Below, one piece after another: positions 9,524 to 17,926 of a stretch of 64,000 bases of DNA. Under the pieces are notes generated by a model. The model searched no databases. It had not been told where the DNA came from and worked only from the letters and a program-made list of their open reading frames with translations. The DNA is from Gemmatimonadaceae bacterium (lineage in GTDB: Bacteria; Gemmatimonadota; Gemmatimonadetes; Gemmatimonadales; Gemmatimonadaceae), in contig JACCWE010000014.1 of the NCBI GenBank assembly GCA_013697785.1, positions 1-64,000 of the forward strand, read 5' to 3'. Every line of letters begins with the position of its first letter. Within the stretch, counting starts at the first letter, position 1. Position numbers and translations under genes: made by a program.

Positions 9524-9868
9524 TCAACTCTCCGTCGCGTTGGTCGTCAGGACGGCGGTCACGATGTCTGCGTAGCGAACCCACCGTTTCGTCTCGGCGG
9601 CCAAATGCGCGCGGCCGGCCCGGGCGAGCGAGTAGTAACGTGCGCGACGATTGTTCTCGGTGATTCCCCAGGCCGTCGTGATCCAGCCGCGCTCCTCCAT
9701 TCGATAGAGCGCTTGATACAACGCGCTGTCATCAATCCCGAGCGCGCCGGCAGTTCGCTGCTCGAGCCACGTCGTAATCTCGAAACCGTGCATGGGTGCC
9801 CATGCGAGCGCGCGGAGCACGAGTATATCCAGCGTTCCCTTGATCAACGGCAGAGGTTCGTTCACCAC
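9524..9868 (-). CDS. PadR family transcriptional regulator
   Basis: GTG start; LIKGTLDILVLRALAWAPMHGFEITTWLEQRT...LYQALYRMEERGWITTAWGITENNRRARYYSLARAGR - PadR winged-helix signature; 4 nt upstream of ADOP permease. Confidence 0.92.
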   Translation of the reverse strand: MVNEPLPLIKGTLDILVLRALAWAPMHGFEITTWLEQRTAGALGIDDSALYQALYRMEERGWITTAWGITENNRRARYYSLARAGRAHLAAETKRWVRYADIVTAVLTTNATES

Positions 9869-9941
9869 TCGCTCCAGTGTCTTGGGGGAGACTCTGGAGG
9901 GAGTATCACTGCGAACCCTCAGGCTGTCAAGCGCAAACGCG

Positions 9942-11099
9942 TCATCGACTGCCGAGCACTGCCAGCGCCTTCCCCATCTCCTCCCTCGTATTGAAGCAGT
10001 GTGGCGACAACCGAATCGCCCCCTCCCGCAACGAGTGCGAGATCTTCGCACCAGCGAGCGCCTTCGACGCGGCCTTCGGATCGCGCGGCGCGATCGCGAG
10101 GACGCCCGCGCGCCTTTTCGGATCCGCCGGCGTCACCAGTCGCACGACCTCCTCGTGCGCGCGCGCCCACGCCACCGCTTCGCTCACGATCCCCTCGATG
10201 TGCTTCTCCACCGCCGCCGGTCCGAGCTCGAAGAACAGCTCGAGACTCGCATTCAGCCCTGCGAAGTCTCCCGCTGGTAGCGTGTTGATCTGAAAGCGCC
10301 GCGCATCGTCATAGAACTTGAAATCGTAGTCGACCATGCGCGTGAAGTCCTCGCTCGACTTCATTGCGAGCCAACCCACCACGGCCGGCTCAATCTCCTT
10401 GACCATCCCCTCGCGCACATACACGAATCCCGATCCCCACGGCGCGAGCAGCCACTTCTGCGCGCCACACGCCAGCACGTCGATGTGGAGCTTCGACATG
10501 TCGAGCTGCGCGGCACCGACGCCCTGAATCGCATCGACGACGAAATACACATCGTTGTCCCGACACGCCGCTCCTATCGTCTCCAGATCCGCCCGATAGC
10601 CAGTCGAGAATGACACCCACGACATCGTCACGACCTTCACCTCCGGCCGCTTGAGCTCCTCGAGCAGCCGCGCCTCATCCTGCAGGCCGTCCCTCTTCGG
10701 AATCAGCTCGAGCTTAACCCCCTTCTTCGCGAGCGACATCCACGGATACACGTCCGCCGGATACTCGCCCTCGTACGTGAGCACGACGTCGCCCGACTTG
10801 AGCGGCAGCCCGAGCGACGCAACGTTGATCCCGTACGACGTATTCACCACGCATGCGATCTCGCCGATCTTCGCGCCGATCAACTTCGCTATCAACTCGC
10901 GCGACTTCCGGAATACCTCCAAGTCCTGATACGCCGTCAACTTGTACGGCTCGGCCCGGAGCGCCGCCCACTCCGACACCGCCGCCGCCGCGCGCTTCGG
11001 CATCGCCCCGGTCTTTGCGTTGTCGAGATAGATCTGCTCTCCGCTCAACGTCCACGGATATTCCTTCGCGCGAAGCGCATCCACATCGAAACTCATCAC
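9942..11099 (-). CDS. Class V aminotransferase (cysteine desulfurase/isopenicillin-N-epimerase-like)
   Basis: 385 aa; YLDNAKTGAMPKRAAAAVSEW..., VVDAIQGVGAAQLDMSKLHIDVLACGAQKWLLAPWGSGFVYV (PLP Lys motif). Confidence 0.85.
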   Translation of the reverse strand: MMSFDVDALRAKEYPWTLSGEQIYLDNAKTGAMPKRAAAAVSEWAALRAEPYKLTAYQDLEVFRKSRELIAKLIGAKIGEIACVVNTSYGINVASLGLPLKSGDVVLTYEGEYPADVYPWMSLAKKGVKLELIPKRDGLQDEARLLEELKRPEVKVVTMSWVSFSTGYRADLETIGAACRDNDVYFVVDAIQGVGAAQLDMSKLHIDVLACGAQKWLLAPWGSGFVYVREGMVKEIEPAVVGWLAMKSSEDFTRMVDYDFKFYDDARRFQINTLPAGDFAGLNASLELFFELGPAAVEKHIEGIVSEAVAWARAHEEVVRLVTPADPKRRAGVLAIAPRDPKAASKALAGAKISHSLREGAIRLSPHCFNTREEMGKALAVLGSR

Positions 11100-11944
11100 G
11101 TCCGTCCCTCGAGTGCGCGCGGATCGAGCGCGTCACGCAGCGCGTCGCCCAGCAGGTTGAAGCCGAGTACCGCGGCCCCGATCGCGAGACCCGGGCTGAG
11201 CGAGGTCCACGGCGCGTGTCTGAGCTGTTCGAGATCGCGGCCGTCCGCGATCATCGAGCCCCAGCTCGGCGTTGGCGGTTGCACGCCAAGCCCCAGAAAT
11301 GATAGCGCCGCCTCAGCCATGATCGCACCGGCGACTCCCAACGTCGCCGCGATGACGACGGGCGCGATGACGTTCGGCAGCAGGTGACGCGTGATAATAC
11401 GATAGTCGCGCTCGCCGAGCGCGCGCGCCGCCTGCACGTACTCGAGCTGGCGCACCACGAGCACCTGCCCTCGAACTATTCGCGCCATTCCCGCCCAACC
11501 GACGACGCCAATCGTCACCAGCACCGTCGTGAGCGACGGCTCGAATGCGGCGGCGAGCGCAATGAGCAACAGCAACGATGGAAAGGCCAACGTTACGTCG
11601 GCGAGTCGCATCACGCCCTCGTCCACCCACTTTCCGTAGAAGCCGGCGATGAGCCCGAGCGACAATCCGATCGAGAGCGAGATCCCCTGCGAAAGAAATC
11701 CCACCGACAGCGAGATCCGCGCGCCATAGACGAGCCGCGCCCAGACATCGCGACCCTGCAGGTCGGTGCCGAGCCAGTGCGCGCTCGAGGGTGGCTGCAA
11801 TTGGTTCGCGAGCGCGATGCCGGTCGGGTCCCACCGCGTGACGAGGGGAGCGAGAATCGCGAGCAGCACCATCATCGCGATCGCGCCAAGCCCGATCATC
11901 GCGCGCCGGTCAGCGCGTAGCTTCCGCCACAGGAGCGCATTCAT
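11096..11944 (-). CDS. ABC transporter permease, DppC/OppC family
   Basis: 282 aa; [71 protein letters not shown]. Confidence 0.92.
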   Translation of the reverse strand: [282 protein letters not shown]

Positions 11945-12873
11945 ACCGGGTCGCGAAGCTCGGGAGGCGTATCGGCGGGCTGGCGCTTCCAGCGGCGATG
12001 CTGCCAGAAGTACTGCTCCGGAGCCTGCCGCACGAAGCTCTCGAGCGTGCGAGAGTACTCGTTGAGGATCGCCTCGACGTCGCGGTCAGTGTCGCCGGTT
12101 CGCTCGGTGACGAGCTCGCGGATGTGCAGATGATACCGGCCGTCGGGCTGTCGCAAGCTCACGCCGAAGAATACCGGCACGTCGAGCCGAATCGCGAGCA
12201 CCGCGGGCCCGCGCGGTGTCTTCGCCGGCCGTCCGAAGAAGTTCACGAAGCTCGATGCGATGTGCAGCCCGGATTGATCGATCAGAAAAGCGATGACGTG
12301 CCCGTCTTTCAGCGCGCGCGCCGTGTGGCGCACTGCATCGCGGTCGCGTACCACGATCATCCCGAGCCGAGAGCGCGTGCGCGTGAGATAGCCATCGAAC
12401 AGCGGATTCCCCATCAGTCGCACGACGACGTCGATCGGCTGTCCGCTCGCCGCAGTCGCCGCACCGCCGAGCTCCCAGTTGCCGAGATGCCCCGTAAGCA
12501 CGATCGCACCGCGCCCGGCCTCGCGCTGGCGCTCGAACAGCTCGAGCCCGTCGGTCCCTTCCATGTGCTCGAGTATCCCGGCGCCATCGAGCCGCGAGAA
12601 GAGCGCGCTCTCCGCCGCGACTCGACCGAGATGACGAAAGCTCTCTCGCGCCACTCGCTCGACCTCTCGCGACGAATACTCCGGAAACGCCGCCGCGATC
12701 TGCCTCTCCGCCACCCTTCGTCGTACACCGAGCGGCCAGTAGAACAGCGTCCCGATCCACCCCGCGAATTCCACCGCGACTCGCCACGGCAGCAGCCCGA
12801 GCACCGCCGTCAGCCCGCGCAGCACCGCGTACTGCGCGCGATCTCCGATGCTCGGCGCCTTCCTGTCGCTCAC
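11941..12873 (-). CDS. Lysophospholipid/lipid A acyltransferase (LpxL/HtrB family)
   Basis: GTG start at 12873 (VSDRKAPSIGDRAQYAVLRGLTAVLGLLPWRVA); LTGHLGNWELGG (HX4E), APEQYFWQHRRWK; starts inside the 4-nt overlap with upstream gene. Confidence 0.88.
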   Translation of the reverse strand: MSDRKAPSIGDRAQYAVLRGLTAVLGLLPWRVAVEFAGWIGTLFYWPLGVRRRVAERQIAAAFPEYSSREVERVARESFRHLGRVAAESALFSRLDGAGILEHMEGTDGLELFERQREAGRGAIVLTGHLGNWELGGAATAASGQPIDVVVRLMGNPLFDGYLTRTRSRLGMIVVRDRDAVRHTARALKDGHVIAFLIDQSGLHIASSFVNFFGRPAKTPRGPAVLAIRLDVPVFFGVSLRQPDGRYHLHIRELVTERTGDTDRDVEAILNEYSRTLESFVRQAPEQYFWQHRRWKRQPADTPPELRDPV

Positions 12874-13961
12874 CAGCGCGCGCGATCGCTGGCGATCGTC
12901 GCCGCCGCCTCGAACGCGTCGATCATCTTCGCTTCCGAGTAGTCGCGCGACACCCGCGCCCGCCCCGCGCCGCCCATCGCCGCGCGTCGATCGTCGTGGC
13001 CGAGCAGGAGCGCGACCGCTGCGGCAATGTCGGGCGCCTCGCCGCGCGGGAGCAGAATTCCCGCTATCCCATCCGGCACGTACTGCTCCGCCACGGTTCC
13101 CCTCTCCGCCAGCACCGGCACGCGCGACGCGAGCAGATCGAGAAGCGCGAACACGGCGTTGTCTCCGTCGGCGACGACCCAGCCGAGATCCGCGACGCTG
13201 AGCACCGAGAGATAGTCGTCGCGCTCTCCCAGAAAGCTCACGGCGCCCGTGATCCGAAGCGCGGCGGCGTGCATGCGCAGATCTTCGTCGTTGGATCCCG
13301 CACCGATCAGCGCGAGACGCAGCTCGGGATGCCGAGGCGCGAGCAGCGCGATCACGCGCAGCACCGACGCGGCGCGCGCACGCCCCGTGCGATCGTAGAC
13401 ACACACGAGCAGCCGCGTTCCGCCCGGCGCACCGATGCTCGCGCGCGATGCGGGGCGGATCGCGTCATACGCCTGCGCGTTCACCCCGAGCGCGACGATG
13501 ACGGGAGGAAAGCGCGTGAGCGATGCGGAGGGCGCGTTGCGCTTGTCCTCTTCGGATCCAAAGATCAGCCCCGTCGGCGCGAGCTTGAACGCGAGCCGGA
13601 GCCCCGCGCCCAGCCTCAGCTTGTCGCCGATCGCCACGCGTCTGAGCACCGCCGCCCGCTCGGCGAGCCTCGTCGCCAGTGCCGCGATCAGCTGCTCCCG
13701 GTCGCCGTTGACGATCACGACCTGGATGAATCGATCGTGGAGCAGCTTGCGCAGTCTGAGCGCGGCAACGGGCCACGGAAGGAGCGTCGAGAGCGAGACC
13801 ACCTCGTAAGCGCCGAACTCGAGATGCTGCTCGAGCGCACTCTCCGGCGGGCACACGACGGTCACGTTGTGCCCGCGCTCGCTCATCCCGCGCGCCGCCG
13901 CCGCCAGCGCGCGCGCTCGGCCGTTCCACTCCGGACTCTGGCTATAAAACAGGATGCGCAT
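12870..13961 (-). CDS. Glycosyltransferase family 1/4-like
   Basis: MRILFYSQSPEWNGRARALAAAARGMSERGHNVTVVCPPES; C-terminal LASRVPVLAERGTVAEQYVPDGIAGILLPRGEA. Confidence 0.8.
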   Translation of the reverse strand: MRILFYSQSPEWNGRARALAAAARGMSERGHNVTVVCPPESALEQHLEFGAYEVVSLSTLLPWPVAALRLRKLLHDRFIQVVIVNGDREQLIAALATRLAERAAVLRRVAIGDKLRLGAGLRLAFKLAPTGLIFGSEEDKRNAPSASLTRFPPVIVALGVNAQAYDAIRPASRASIGAPGGTRLLVCVYDRTGRARAASVLRVIALLAPRHPELRLALIGAGSNDEDLRMHAAALRITGAVSFLGERDDYLSVLSVADLGWVVADGDNAVFALLDLLASRVPVLAERGTVAEQYVPDGIAGILLPRGEAPDIAAAVALLLGHDDRRAAMGGAGRARVSRDYSEAKMIDAFEAAATIASDRARW

Positions 13962-15792
13962 GTTCTTCTACCGGTTGCGAATCCCTGTCTCCGAACTGGA
14001 GAGTGTGCAGTCGGTAGTACGCGCCGCGAAGCTCGAGCAGCGCCTCGTGCGTGCCGCGCTCGATGATGCGTCCGCGATCCATCACGAGAATCTCCGTCGC
14101 GTTCACGATGGTGGAAAGACGGTGCGCGATCACGATCACCGTGCGCCCCGCGAGCAGCCGGTCGATCGCTTCCTGCACGAGCCGTTCGCTCTCCGTGTCG
14201 AGCGCCGACGTCGCCTCGTCGAGAATGAGAATCGGCGGATCAACCAACAGCGCGCGCGCGATCGCTATCCGCTGGCGCTGCCCGCCGGAGAGCCGCGCGC
14301 CCCGCTCGCCGAGCGTAGTGGCGTAGCCCTGTGGGAGCTCGGTGATGAAGCCGTGCGCATTCGCCGCGCTCGCCGCGGCTTCGATCTGCGCGTCGCTGTA
14401 TTTCGCGCCGCGCCCGTACGCGATGTTCGCGCGCACACTGTCGTTGAAGAGAACCGTCTCCTGGCTCACGATTCCCGTGAGGGAGCGCAGCGAGTTGAGC
14501 ACGATGTCGCGCGTGTCGACTCCGTCGAGGAGAATGCGTCCGGACGTTGGCTCGTAGAAGCGAGGGATGAGATCCGCGAGCGTGCTCTTCCCCGCTCCGC
14601 TCGCGCCAACCAGCGCGACGACGTCGCCCTTGCGCGCCGAGAAGGTGATGTCCTCGAGCACGTAGCTGTCCGCGTCGTACGCGAACGACACATCGTCGAA
14701 CTCGAGCGAGCGGTCGAAGCTCGTCGCGACCTTCGTGCCGCGATCCGTCGACTTCTCCGTCGCCATGTCCAGCACCTCGAAGAGCCGGTCCGCGCTCGCG
14801 AACGAGTTCTGCGCGATCGCCGGGATCTGCGAGAGCTGCTTGAGCGGCTGCAGCATTCGCATCACGAACGTCAGGAAGACGAGGAATTGCGACGCCTGCA
14901 GTGTGTGGTCGACGAGCACCCACTTCGCACCCGTCCATAGCAGCAGCACGACGATGAAGGTGCCGAGCGTCTCCGTGATCGGCTGGCCGATCAGCGCGAA
15001 CTTGGCCATGCGCACGAGGCCACTCGAGTACGTGTGGCTCGCCGACGTAAAGCGGGACTCCTCATATCCTTCAGCCGCAAACGACTTCACGAGCCGGATG
15101 CCGCTCACACTCTCCTGCAGCACGCTCATCATCTCGCCGTGATCGTTGCGCAGGCGCCGATAACCCCGGCGCAGCTTCCGAAGCAGCGGCTGCAGCGCGA
15201 AGGTGAGCGCCGGCGCGACGACGAGTGCGAGCAGCGTGAGGCGCCACGAGATGCCGAACAGATATGCGACGTAGATCGTCACCATCGCGGCGGCGGAGAT
15301 CGCCTGCGTGACGAGCTGCGTGATGAGCGTCTTCGTCTGCTCGGTGTCGGAGAGCACGCGCGAGATGATCTGGCCGACCTTCGTGCGTGTGAACCAGCCG
15401 ATCGGCAGCGACTGCAGATGGCGGTACACGGCGTCACGGAGATCGCGCGTGATGTATTCCTGGAGCTGAGCGCCGAGCGTGCCGGCGGCCCACACGCAGA
15501 GATTCTTGACGGCGACGGTCGCGAGGAGGATCAGGATCACGTTGCGGAGCGATCCCATCTGATCGTTGGGATTCAGCAGCGTGCCGATCGTCCAGCTCAG
15601 AAACTCGGTGACCCAGCCACTCTTGATCGGAAGCGCAGGCAGTCCGAAGAGCGCATTCAGAAACGGGATCAGCAGCGCGAACGCATATCCGTCGAGCGCG
15701 GCGCCGATGAGATTGAAGAAGATGTTCCCCGCCATGCGCCACGCGTGCGGGCGCAGGAACGGGGTAAGGCGTCTGTACGAGACGCGGTTCAC
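13942..15792 (-). CDS. MsbA-like ABC transporter (fused permease and ATPase)
   Basis: Six-TM domain then VGASGAGKSTLADLIPRFYEP, LSGGQRQRIAIARALLVDPPILILDEATSALD; GTG start 15792 forming TAGTG with upstream stop. Confidence 0.92.
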   Translation of the reverse strand: MNRVSYRRLTPFLRPHAWRMAGNIFFNLIGAALDGYAFALLIPFLNALFGLPALPIKSGWVTEFLSWTIGTLLNPNDQMGSLRNVILILLATVAVKNLCVWAAGTLGAQLQEYITRDLRDAVYRHLQSLPIGWFTRTKVGQIISRVLSDTEQTKTLITQLVTQAISAAAMVTIYVAYLFGISWRLTLLALVVAPALTFALQPLLRKLRRGYRRLRNDHGEMMSVLQESVSGIRLVKSFAAEGYEESRFTSASHTYSSGLVRMAKFALIGQPITETLGTFIVVLLLWTGAKWVLVDHTLQASQFLVFLTFVMRMLQPLKQLSQIPAIAQNSFASADRLFEVLDMATEKSTDRGTKVATSFDRSLEFDDVSFAYDADSYVLEDITFSARKGDVVALVGASGAGKSTLADLIPRFYEPTSGRILLDGVDTRDIVLNSLRSLTGIVSQETVLFNDSVRANIAYGRGAKYSDAQIEAAASAANAHGFITELPQGYATTLGERGARLSGGQRQRIAIARALLVDPPILILDEATSALDTESERLVQEAIDRLLAGRTVIVIAHRLSTIVNATEILVMDRGRIIERGTHEALLELRGAYYRLHTLQFGDRDSQPVEEHAHPVL

Positions 15793-17354
15793 TAGCGGCG
15801 CGGTGTGAGGAGCGCCACCGGCAGGATGCACTCCTCGGGTGTCACTCCGCCGTGCAGAAACGACCCACGATAGCGCGTCTGATACTCGCGCAGCTTCGTC
15901 GGATAGACGAAGAAGGTGTCGCCCACCGCGAGCAGGGTGTTTGCGCCATTTCCGCGACGCGGCAGCTTGAGATCATCGGCGTTGCCGAACGAAAGCGCGT
16001 ATTCCGACTTCTCCGCGCGCAGGTCCTCTCCGAACTTGTAGCGCAGATTCGCGGTCGCATCGCGCTTCGCGAATACCGTGGCCGGCGTGAGACAGTGGAT
16101 CGAGCCGTGATCGCTCGTGATGAGCACCGGGATGTTCTTTCGCGCCGCATCCTTGAGCAGCGTGAAGAGCACCGAGCGCTCGAACCACTGCTTCGTGATT
16201 TGCCTGAGCGCGATCTCGTCCTTCGCGACCTCGTACAGGATCGCCGACTCGCTTCGACCGTGCGTGAGCAGGTCCACGAAGTTGAAGACGAAGGCGCTCA
16301 CCCCCTCGCGCGCGATCGCGCTCGAGACGCGACGCTCGAGCTCCGCGCTGTCTGCCGTGCTCGAGATCTTCTCGTAGCGCACCGGGATCGGCTTCTTGAG
16401 CTCCGCGAACTGTGCCTCGAGCAGCCCGCGCTCGTGCGCATTCAGCGATTCGTCCTCGCGCTCGCCCCACCAGTCGGGGAATCGCGCCGCGATCTCGCTC
16501 GGAAAGAGTCCCGAGAAGAGGGAGTTGCGCGAGTAGGGAGTCGCCGTCGGAAGAATCGAGAAGTGATGCGTCGTCTCGATCTCGAAGAACGGCGCGAGCA
16601 GCGGGCTCAGGACGGCCCACTGATCGAGACGCAGACAGTCGATCACCACGAACACCGCGGCGCGATTCCTCTCGAGAATCGGGAGGAGAAACTCGCTCAC
16701 GATGTCTATCGAGAGTGGCGGACGGTCGCCCTCGAGATTCGCGAGCCACCCGGGATACGCGCTGCGCATGAAGGTCGCGAACTCACGGCGCATATCGGGA
16801 TAGAGCGACTGCAGAGAGTCGTACAGGCTTTGCTCGCGCGCCTCGGCGAGACTCACGTCCCATTCGACGAGCTCGCTGTAGCGCGATACCCAGCCGCGCC
16901 AGTCGAGCGGCGCCTGCCGGTCGAGCTCGATCGCGCGAAAGCGCTCGACGAAGGAGCGCGCGATCGCCTGCTGCCGAATGCGCGGACCATCGAGCACACG
17001 CGTGATCACCGCGAGCACCTGACGCGGGTTGATCGGCTTGACGAGGTAGTCGCGCACATCGACGCCGATCGCTTCCTTCAGCGTCGCGTCCTCCTCGCTC
17101 TTCGTGACCATCACGATCGGGAGGAGCGGGTCGAGCTCGCGGATCTCGCGGTACGCCTCGAGACCGCGCTTGCCGGGCATCTGCTCGTCGAGCAGCACGA
17201 TGCCATACGTGCGCCGCCTGAGCATCTCGACGGCATCGTCCGCGTTGGTCGCGGATTCTACCTCGAAACCCTTCTCCCGCAAGAAGATACGGTGCGACTC
17301 GAGAAGATCAGCCTCATCGTCGATCCAGAGAACCGATTTCGGGTGCTGTGCCAT
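15792..17354 (-). CDS. PorX-like bifunctional response regulator (REC) with C-terminal PglZ/alkaline phosphatase-superfamily domain
   Basis: REC: VLWIDDEADLLESH...IVLLDEQMPGKRG...DYLVKPI; effector: VFVVIDCLRLDQW, TATPYSRNSLFSGLFPSE, FNFVDLLTHGRS, LITSDHGS, SFLHGGVTPEECILPVA - all metal-site motifs present. Confidence 0.88.
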   Translation of the reverse strand: MAQHPKSVLWIDDEADLLESHRIFLREKGFEVESATNADDAVEMLRRRTYGIVLLDEQMPGKRGLEAYREIRELDPLLPIVMVTKSEEDATLKEAIGVDVRDYLVKPINPRQVLAVITRVLDGPRIRQQAIARSFVERFRAIELDRQAPLDWRGWVSRYSELVEWDVSLAEAREQSLYDSLQSLYPDMRREFATFMRSAYPGWLANLEGDRPPLSIDIVSEFLLPILERNRAAVFVVIDCLRLDQWAVLSPLLAPFFEIETTHHFSILPTATPYSRNSLFSGLFPSEIAARFPDWWGEREDESLNAHERGLLEAQFAELKKPIPVRYEKISSTADSAELERRVSSAIAREGVSAFVFNFVDLLTHGRSESAILYEVAKDEIALRQITKQWFERSVLFTLLKDAARKNIPVLITSDHGSIHCLTPATVFAKRDATANLRYKFGEDLRAEKSEYALSFGNADDLKLPRRGNGANTLLAVGDTFFVYPTKLREYQTRYRGSFLHGGVTPEECILPVALLTPRR

Positions 17355-17488
17355 GTGCTCACAATGTAGTTTGGCGGAAAAGGAGCGGCCAGCGCGCTCG
17401 GCCGCGATGCGCGAGCTTGCGGCTCGCGCGAGTTCTCTCTACGCTCCCCGGGCGACCCCGTGCCCTCGTCCGCCCCCTGACCACACCG

Positions 17489-17890
17489 ATGCGCGCCTCC
17501 GTTCCTCCCTACGCCGTCGGGCCGATCTCCTTCCCCTTTCGCGCTCTCGCCGCGTATGCAGGCCGTGCCCAGCTCGGCCGGGGGCGCGAGGTCGCGCTCG
17601 CCTGTCTCATGGCCGCTCGCCTCTCCACGTCCATCGCGAGCGAGCCACTTCCCGCGCCCGTGCGCGCCGCGCGTGCGACCGGCGCGGGCCGTTGGTTCGC
17701 TTCGCTCGCGCTCCCGAGCCAGCTCCGCGCCTCCCTCACGCGCCTCGCCGCCGCCAGCGCGCGCGAGAGCGCCTCCGATCTCGCCGACGCGCTCGATGCG
17801 GTGATCACCGCTGCGCGCAAACATCTCGACGACGCGAGTCTCGCCGAGCTCGATGGCGTCGTCAAGCGGCTCAAGACCCAGCGCGAGTGA
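17489..17890 (+). CDS. Conserved hypothetical protein (about 133 aa, Ala/Arg-rich helical)
   Basis: ORF MRASVPPYAVGPISFPFRALAAYAGRAQLGRGREVALACLMAARLSTSIASEPLP...HLDDASLAELDGVVKRLKTQRE, in series with downstream + strand genes. Confidence 0.6.
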   Translation: MRASVPPYAVGPISFPFRALAAYAGRAQLGRGREVALACLMAARLSTSIASEPLPAPVRAARATGAGRWFASLALPSQLRASLTRLAAASARESASDLADALDAVITAARKHLDDASLAELDGVVKRLKTQRE

Positions 17891-17926
17891 GTTGCCGCCC
17901 CTCGGCAATCGCGTAACTTCTCAACC

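Noticed and set aside
16400-17354. BREX-type PglZ defence protein
   Set aside because: PglZ fold is fused to an N-terminal receiver domain and there are no BrxC/PglX/BrxL neighbours; architecture is PorX-like.
15852-17369. 505-aa plus-strand ORF opposite the PorX-like gene
   Set aside because: Antisense shadow; no recognisable domain, while the minus-strand protein has intact REC and PglZ motifs.
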